Origin: Firmicutes bacterium UBA5499
GTDB taxonomy: Bacteria; Bacillota; DTU084
NCBI GenBank assembly: GCA_002426275.1
Contig: DIPB01000197.1
Location: 23,140-35,395, forward strand
Length of the DNA stretch: 12,256 nucleotides
Direction of reading: 5' to 3'
Below, in pieces: positions 7,802 to 12,256 of this stretch. How positions within the stretch are numbered: position 1 is the first letter of the stretch; each line of letters starts with the position of its first letter. The notes beneath the pieces are model-generated. The model was not told the origin of the DNA. It saw only the letters and a list, made by a program, of their open reading frames with translations, and did no database searches. Made by a program: the position numbers and the translations under genes.

Positions 7802-10132
7802 ATGGGTAAGGAATATTCGCGTCTATCCTTGGCGCTGATTATCTTTGGCTTTCTCTGCCAAGCCAATCATGCTTTAGGGATACCGATTCGATATTATGGC
7901 TCCTTAGACAGCTCAATTATTTTAGATGCTGCTAAATATGATCCCGCTAGAGACAATGCTTACCCTTGGGAGGAGCGGATTTTTTCCAGCTCGCCATCGA
8001 TTTGGAGCAATAGAATCAATTTGAGAATTGAAGGTGGAAGTTCTGGAGGAACTCTGTATTTCGTGGCGCCTTTGAGGCTTCGCTTTGCCGGCTATGATTA
8101 TCCCGGAGGGAATAAGCGTACTTTTCGTCTATACAATGAAAAGTGGGACAGCACGATGCTGTTTAAGGCCGGTGGCGACAGATTTAAGGCTACGCTCAGT
8201 CAGAGCCCTAACTTTATCCCTAAGGGACTTCTGGGGAATTTTAGAGCGACAAATCGTACTTCATTTTGGACAGGACAACCTGATCTTGGGTTAAAAATTG
8301 AGGGCAAACCCTCTTCTAGGCTAAACCTGTTGCTTAATGCCTTTCAGACTGAAGGGAATGATTACGTTTCTTACACTGAAACTATACCGCTGGAAGCTAG
8401 GCAGTTAGCCACTGGCGCCAGCGGATTAGGACCCAAAGTAGGGTCTTTCACTGGTGCTAGAGAAGGCAGGGCATCATATATTGTTGGAGCAATTGAAGGA
8501 ACCAGGTTATTACAGAGTTCAGATCGCTGGGGCCTATATCTAGGCCGGAAATATGTGGCCAATCCCGGATTCGCGATTAATGAGAATGATCAAGGCGCCC
8601 AAAGGGTACAAAAATATGATGGAGATAACGCAGCCCTAGCTTTTAGTAAGGATGCTTTAGAATTTAATTGGCAAGGAAGATTAAAACAAGGGAAGCTGAT
8701 TTTAGCCGGTTCAACCAGCGCGGCAAATTGGCAGCTTTATCGTAAAACGAACGATGAACTGACAACGGTTTTGAATTTAGGTCGGATTGGTGGCAACGCC
8801 CTTGGCATAAATTTAGAAGATGAGAGCATAGGCCCTCTTTCTGTCAGCGCTAATTTCTATGTGGTGGATCCGGATTATCAATGGGTTCTGGCCAAAGATC
8901 CAAAGCAAGCGTACGCTTATTTCGGGCGAGGACAAAATCAAGATGTAGATACAGATTTTTCATACATGGATACGGCGGAAGCTTCAAAGCAGCTCAGCGA
9001 TGTAAGTCATTATTTGGGACGGAGATTTCAGAATTTGATTTTGAGCGCTTCCGGCTCTGTTGGCGATAAACCCGCTCTTTTGACGACAAAGGCGCTCTCC
9101 ACCAGCTGGCTAGATCCTAAGCGACGGGTCGCGGAATGGGATCAAGAACTTGATTTATTCAGCAGAGATGACTATAACCAATTTTCGACAAATTTATTGA
9201 TAGTTTGTTCTAGAAAAGATTTGCTTTCATTTCAAGGGGTGAATCGTCAATATGACACAGAGATGACCTCCTGGCTTCGCGGGTTAACGGTTACTTGGCA
9301 GCACCGGCTTTCCAGTCAGATCGCGTGGAATACAAAGTTGGATTTAAGATCCCGTTTTCTATCGGACCAGGGACAAGGTGAAGGCAGCGGTTTTCGCTTA
9401 ACTAGTGGTATGGACGGACGTACAAATAAAGGTACGCTTTTGGGCGTGGCTGTAGACATGCGTCAAGGTAATTATGATTTCGGGTTGCTCGAGCGGGGGT
9501 ATGACGCTGTTTTCCAGGTACCTTATGATTATCGCCAGCTGGAGCTTTATGCCAAACTCGACAGTAAAATTTCCGTTGGCTCAATGGCTTGTAATTTGAC
9601 TTTGGGCGGACAATTTTGGAAACAAAAAAGCTCACTTCCCGCTGTAATCGATGGCAGCAGCCTGATCGGCTACAGTAAATTATCAATTCCCTGGGCGGGT
9701 TCACGCTTTAGCCAGGAGATTTCGCTGATCGCTGCCAAAGGTCCCGATGATCCGAGCCTGCCGACTGGTTACGTAACGCCTGCTCTCGATAATTCTTTTC
9801 GTTTTCAACTGGGCGGCAGCGGTAATAGCTCTCTGACAGTAAGAACCACCTATTATCCTGACGCGGCAATGGCGGTTACCAGCGGACAATATCAAATCGG
9901 TCTTCCTCGTGGCAGCTTTGTGATCAGTTATGGTTATTGGGACAATTCCGATCCTAATTGGGGACGTTATGCCCGCTATGAGGTAGCCGAATTTATGAAA
10001 AAGGAAAATCCACTTACTGGAAAGAGATGGGAGGATTGGAATTATTGGTGGGTTGCTCACCGCGTAAAAGAAGGTTATCGCAATCAAGCGTATCCTAATT
10101 ATTTTATGTTGTATTATAGCTTTAACTTTTGA
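7802..10132 (+). CDS. Predicted large outer-membrane beta-barrel of unknown family, paralogue B
   Basis: It begins 15 nt after its paralogue with AGGGGG at 7788-7793. The signal peptide is MGKEYSRLSLALIIFGFLCQ, probably cut near ANHALG at about residue 26. At 776 residues it matches its neighbour in length and motif order: AYAYFGRG near 370, RQGNYDFGLL...VFQVPYDY near 554-578, KGPDDPSLP near 640, GKRWEDW near 740, and a last strand MLYYSFNF ending in Phe. Sequence between the motifs is clearly diverged, so the pair is an old tandem duplication or an obligate two-barrel set rather than a recent copy. Several aromatic strands (WNYWWV, SYGYWDNSDPNWG) would suit a glycan-lined pore. I do not recognise the family. 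It is the last gene of the cluster; the next gene lies 113 nt away with its own leader. Confidence 0.7.
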   Translation: MGKEYSRLSLALIIFGFLCQANHALGIPIRYYGSLDSSIILDAAKYDPARDNAYPWEERIFSSSPSIWSNRINLRIEGGSSGGTLYFVAPLRLRFAGYDYPGGNKRTFRLYNEKWDSTMLFKAGGDRFKATLSQSPNFIPKGLLGNFRATNRTSFWTGQPDLGLKIEGKPSSRLNLLLNAFQTEGNDYVSYTETIPLEARQLATGASGLGPKVGSFTGAREGRASYIVGAIEGTRLLQSSDRWGLYLGRKYVANPGFAINENDQGAQRVQKYDGDNAALAFSKDALEFNWQGRLKQGKLILAGSTSAANWQLYRKTNDELTTVLNLGRIGGNALGINLEDESIGPLSVSANFYVVDPDYQWVLAKDPKQAYAYFGRGQNQDVDTDFSYMDTAEASKQLSDVSHYLGRRFQNLILSASGSVGDKPALLTTKALSTSWLDPKRRVAEWDQELDLFSRDDYNQFSTNLLIVCSRKDLLSFQGVNRQYDTEMTSWLRGLTVTWQHRLSSQIAWNTKLDLRSRFLSDQGQGEGSGFRLTSGMDGRTNKGTLLGVAVDMRQGNYDFGLLERGYDAVFQVPYDYRQLELYAKLDSKISVGSMACNLTLGGQFWKQKSSLPAVIDGSSLIGYSKLSIPWAGSRFSQEISLIAAKGPDDPSLPTGYVTPALDNSFRFQLGGSGNSSLTVRTTYYPDAAMAVTSGQYQIGLPRGSFVISYGYWDNSDPNWGRYARYEVAEFMKKENPLTGKRWEDWNYWWVAHRVKEGYRNQAYPNYFMLYYSFNF

Positions 10133-10175
10133 TTAGAGGCGAGTTTAATTCTTGGCAGCCTTGACATTTAACTAC

Positions 10176-10197
10176 CGCTAGCTGAGATTTCCTAGCG
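10176..10197 (+). repeat. Inverted repeat in the leader of the GH130 gene
   Basis: CGCTAG (10176-10181) and CTAGCG (10192-10197) are exact inverted copies separated by 10 nt, just downstream of a TTGACA hexamer at 10161-10166. It could be a short hairpin ending the barrel cluster (ATGTTTTAC follows, a poor T-run) or a regulator-binding site. The arms are short, so chance is possible. Confidence 0.35.
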
Positions 10198-10201
10198 ATG
10201 T

Positions 10202-10231
10202 TTTACAAAACAATCTAACATGACCTAGACT
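10202..10231 (+). promoter_or_regulatory. Possible sigma-A-type promoter for the GH130 gene
   Basis: TTTACA (10202-10207, five of six to the -35 consensus) is followed after 18 nt by TAGACT (10226-10231, four of six to the -10 consensus). The -10 would lie only about 14 nt before the ATG at 10246, which leaves almost no room for a leader containing the AGAGGT ribosome site, so this is weak. TTGACA at 10161 is a perfect -35 but has only a poor -10 (GAGATT) at 17 nt. A promoter somewhere in this gap is likely because the gene changes function class and has its own leader, but its exact place is not resolved. Confidence 0.25.
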
Positions 10232-10245
10232 GAGAGGTAATATAT

Positions 10246-11286
10246 ATGAAATTAATGAAATCAACGGCCAATCCCATTCTTTCACCTCTGAAAGAAAACA
10301 GCTGGGAAGCGGCGAGCACCTGTAATCCGGGAGCTTGGTATGAAAATGGCACTTTTTATCTATTATATCGAGCTGCTGGTTTTGATGATGAACACAAAAT
10401 AAATTTTGGCCTTGCTGCCAGTAAAGACGGTGTAGTTTTTAAGCGACTGAGCGCAGATCCAGTCTTTGGTCCTAGCGCGGATGGCCCCGATGCAGGTTGC
10501 ATTGAAGATGCCAGGATTGTAAAATTCAATCAGGACTATTATCTGACTTATGCTTTTCGCGCCTTACCTCCTGGGAAATATTGGGAGAAAAATCCTTCAG
10601 AAGTGGTTGCTTACGATTTAACAGATATCGATCCGCAGGCGCCGCTTTGCATAAGTAAAAATTTAACTTGTTCTGGTCTTGCTATGACGCGTGATTTTCA
10701 TAATTTTCGTCGCTTAGGTCGAATTACCCCCGCTAACGTGGATGATAGGGATGTAATTCTTTTCCCTGAGAAAGTTGACGATAAGTATGTCATGCTTCAT
10801 CGTCCTATGCAATGGGTCGGTGAGAAATATGGCACCGCTCATCCGGCAATCTGGATTTCCTATTCTGATGATCTTTTGACGTGGTCAGACAGTCAGCTCT
10901 TAGCCACAGGCGGAAGTACACCCTGGGAAGAGAAGATCGGCGGCGCCGCTCCACCCATAAAAACGCCTCAAGGTTGGCTTACGCTCTATCATAGTGTTGG
11001 AAAGGATAAGCTTTACCGAGTGGGCGTGATGCTTCTTGATTTGCATAATCCTTCACAAGTTGTTGCTAGAGCAAAGGATTTCATTATGGAGCCTGAACAT
11101 TACTACGAATTTGAAGGGTTTTATAATGGCGTTGTTTTTCCTACTGGTAGTGTAGTAGTTGGCGATAAATTATATGTCTACTATGGAGGTGCTGATAAGT
11201 ACTGCTGCTTGGCCATTTGTTCTTTATCTGAGTTATTGGCATTTGTCTTAAGGTATCAGGAACCTGTTAGTGCGGTCTTCCTTTGA
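10246..11286 (+). CDS. GH130 family mannoside phosphorylase or beta-mannosidase
   Basis: A cytoplasmic protein of 346 residues without signal peptide, within the usual family range. It shows the five-bladed propeller motifs of GH130: ANPILSP at the start, CNPGAW, LLYRAAG (Arg42), CIEDARIV with Asp88 as the likely general acid, DRDVILFPEK, LHRP, GGAAPPI, YRVGVMLLDL, NGVVFPTG and YVYYGGAD. Family members cleave beta-mannosides, either by phosphorolysis to mannose 1-phosphate or by hydrolysis. Arg168 (DRDV) and Arg186 (HRP) are 18 residues apart. This recalls the arginine pair that binds phosphate in characterised phosphorylases and favours phosphorolysis; that comparison is from memory. The start is supported by AGAGGT at 10233-10238. 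The decayed glycosidase downstream suggests a former two-gene mannoside-use unit. Linkage and substrate are not readable from the sequence. Sampled base composition is lower in GC than in the downstream gene. Confidence 0.88.
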   Translation: MKLMKSTANPILSPLKENSWEAASTCNPGAWYENGTFYLLYRAAGFDDEHKINFGLAASKDGVVFKRLSADPVFGPSADGPDAGCIEDARIVKFNQDYYLTYAFRALPPGKYWEKNPSEVVAYDLTDIDPQAPLCISKNLTCSGLAMTRDFHNFRRLGRITPANVDDRDVILFPEKVDDKYVMLHRPMQWVGEKYGTAHPAIWISYSDDLLTWSDSQLLATGGSTPWEEKIGGAAPPIKTPQGWLTLYHSVGKDKLYRVGVMLLDLHNPSQVVARAKDFIMEPEHYYEFEGFYNGVVFPTGSVVVGDKLYVYYGGADKYCCLAICSLSELLAFVLRYQEPVSAVFL

Positions 11287-11333
11287 AGTTATCTTGTCGC
11301 TCCATAAAGAGAACTGTTGATAATGCTAAAGTG

Positions 11334-11411
11334 GGCCCTGTAAAATAGTCAGTTAGAAAAGGTGGATACTCTTCCGGATATTAACTGGCTTTGTTTCACA
11401 GGGCCGTTTTT
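11334..11411 (+). terminator. Long imperfect hairpin plus T5 after the GH130 gene
   Basis: Bases 11334-11356 pair with 11381-11405. The outer 8 bp are perfect (GGCCCTGT / ACAGGGCC). The inner part pairs ATAGTCAGTTAG-like with TTAACTGGCTTT-like sequence, with two mismatches, a 2-nt bulge and G-U pairs, leaving a loop of about 24 nt. TTTTT follows at 11407-11411 after a single G. It starts 47 nt after the GH130 stop, so a Rho-independent terminator is the simplest reading. The stem is longer than most terminators and the loop is large, so a small palindromic repeat element is the alternative. Confidence 0.6.
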
Positions 11412-11435
11412 CAGTATTGCAGAGAGAATTTTGCT

Positions 11436-12256
11436 ATGTGGGAAGAAACTTTGGTGGGCTTTACCGCGCAGCATCTGGGTATTTGCGTGCAATTGCCGGC
11501 TAAAGCGCAACTTGATTTTCACGCTGAAGATGAACTCATTTCGGCTTCAGAGTGTCAATTCCAGCTGGCAACGGGAGATTTGGTAGAGAGAACATACCGC
11601 GGGGAAGCTTTTTGTTTCGGTTCCCTCGCCCATGATCTATGGGCAGGAAAGATTCCGGGCAGCTTTCATGTGAGTCTCGCCGGGCAAAAATCCGGCTATG
11701 CTTTCAGGCAGGGCGCAGTTTGGTTTATGCTGGCTGCTGGAGAAGATGAAAAAGACGCGGCAGCTTAAGCGCCGGCTGTGTCCACTGAAGACTGGGAAGC
11801 TGTTTGGCAGAATCGCAGAAAGTTCTATCAACAGGTGCCCCTCTGCGAAGCCGTCGCCCAAAAAGCTTGGTCAATACTGCGGGTTAATGTGGAGCAGACT
11901 GCCGGTTGGCTTCCCTGCCGCTGAACCACGCCTGATCGCATTCCGCACAGGGAGATGTGGCTGTGGGATTCCGCTTTTCATGCCTTAGCCTGGAATTTGT
12001 ATGTCGGCCGGATGGTCCAAGAGGAGCTTTGGGCTATCCTCTCTCAGGCCCAAGCGGACGGATTCATTCCCCACCAGGCGGAGCGGTTTCACCTGCGCGG
12101 CCTGAATCTGGGCGCGAAAATCTCTCAGTACCTTTATGATCCGGATACGGGATTCTTCTATGATCGGCTCCTGGACGGAAAGTTCAGTTCTCTGAAAAGT
12201 TGCGCCGGGTTTGCTCCTTTGTTTGCCGGTACTTGCACCGCACAGCAAGCTGCCCC
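11436..12256 (+). pseudogene. Decayed GH63/GH37-like glycosidase (mannosylglycerate-hydrolase-like), 3' end beyond the window
   Basis: One reading frame from the ATG at 11436 gives a recognisable (alpha/alpha)6-barrel glycosidase with its N-terminal domain, broken by TAA at 11766-11768 and TGA at 11922-11924. Segment 1 (110 residues) runs from EETLVGFTAQHLGI to RQGAVWFMLAAGEDE. Segment 2 (51 residues) includes NRRKFYQQVP and AWSILRVNVE, ending in GWLPCR. Segment 3 includes TPDRIPHREMWLWDSAFHAL, AILSQAQADGFIPHQ, then jumps to LGAKISQYLYDPDTGFFYDR and KSCAGFAPLFAG. In intact relatives, as I recall them, the HQ motif and the LGAKI-like segment are separated by well over 100 residues containing the catalytic GMDNSPR-type motif. 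Here about 14 residues separate them, so the core seems deleted in frame. The TGA sits where Trp is expected. Weak ribosome site (AGAGAG). Most likely inactive. GH37 and other GH-G/GH-L relatives are alternatives. Confidence 0.75.

Noticed and set aside
1925..10087. Reverse-strand open frames of 60-138 codons inside the large genes
   Set aside because: They mirror well-supported forward genes, have no recognisable domains or good ribosome sites, and cover regions where the forward protein shows clear domain or repeat structure.
11362..11586. Small separate protein of about 74 residues overlapping the terminator hairpin
   Set aside because: It runs out of frame with the homologous glycosidase sequence, starts inside the hairpin loop, lacks a ribosome site and resembles nothing.
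11766..11924. TGA at 11922 read as Trp through an alternative genetic code or recoding
   Set aside because: Trp would fit the family at that spot, but the GH130 gene and paralogue B end at TGA, a second stop of a different type (TAA) also interrupts the frame, and the core deletion already indicates decay.

Overview
The window reads as a stretch of chromosome from a diderm (outer-membrane) carbohydrate-degrading anaerobe. Three points suggest this. Four consecutive genes have Sec-type signal peptides. Two of them encode large proteins ending in aromatic beta-strands with a C-terminal Phe, as expected of outer-membrane beta-barrels, and a third looks like a PorV/UPF0164-type barrel. The ribosome binding sites are strong and Firmicutes-like (AAAGGAGGA, GAGGAGGG). 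The combination fits a diderm Firmicute such as a Limnochordia/Hydrogenispora-type organism, but no marker gene is present, so the taxonomy is inference.

Layout, all on the + strand. 1-681: the 3' part of a clan GH-A glycoside hydrolase whose active-site motifs look altered, followed by a hairpin (689-716). 753-10132: a tight four-gene cluster with gaps of 15-19 nt. It encodes a 1264-residue modular surface protein (two discoidin-like domains, Ig-like domains, a C-terminal FlgD-type Ig domain), a 296-residue PorV/UPF0164-like barrel, and two paralogous predicted beta-barrels of 770 and 776 residues from a family I cannot name. 10133-10245: a short regulatory gap with an inverted repeat and weak promoter-like hexamers. 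10246-11286: a cytoplasmic GH130 mannoside phosphorylase/hydrolase. 11334-11411: a long imperfect hairpin plus T5, probably its terminator. 11436 to the window end: a decayed GH63/GH37-like (alpha/alpha)6-barrel glycosidase. It carries two in-frame stop codons and an apparent large internal deletion, but no frameshift.

Working model (inference): the 753-10132 cluster builds a cell-surface, outer-membrane assembly for binding or importing glycans. GH130, and once the neighbouring GH63-like enzyme, would process mannosides or related oligosaccharides inside the cell. The most interesting part is the pairing of a FlgD-Ig-tailed surface protein with a PorV-like barrel and two unclassified barrels. 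It resembles the cargo/shuttle logic of type IX secretion without any recognisable T9SS core gene in the window. No tRNA, rRNA, CRISPR array, insertion sequence or origin was seen.
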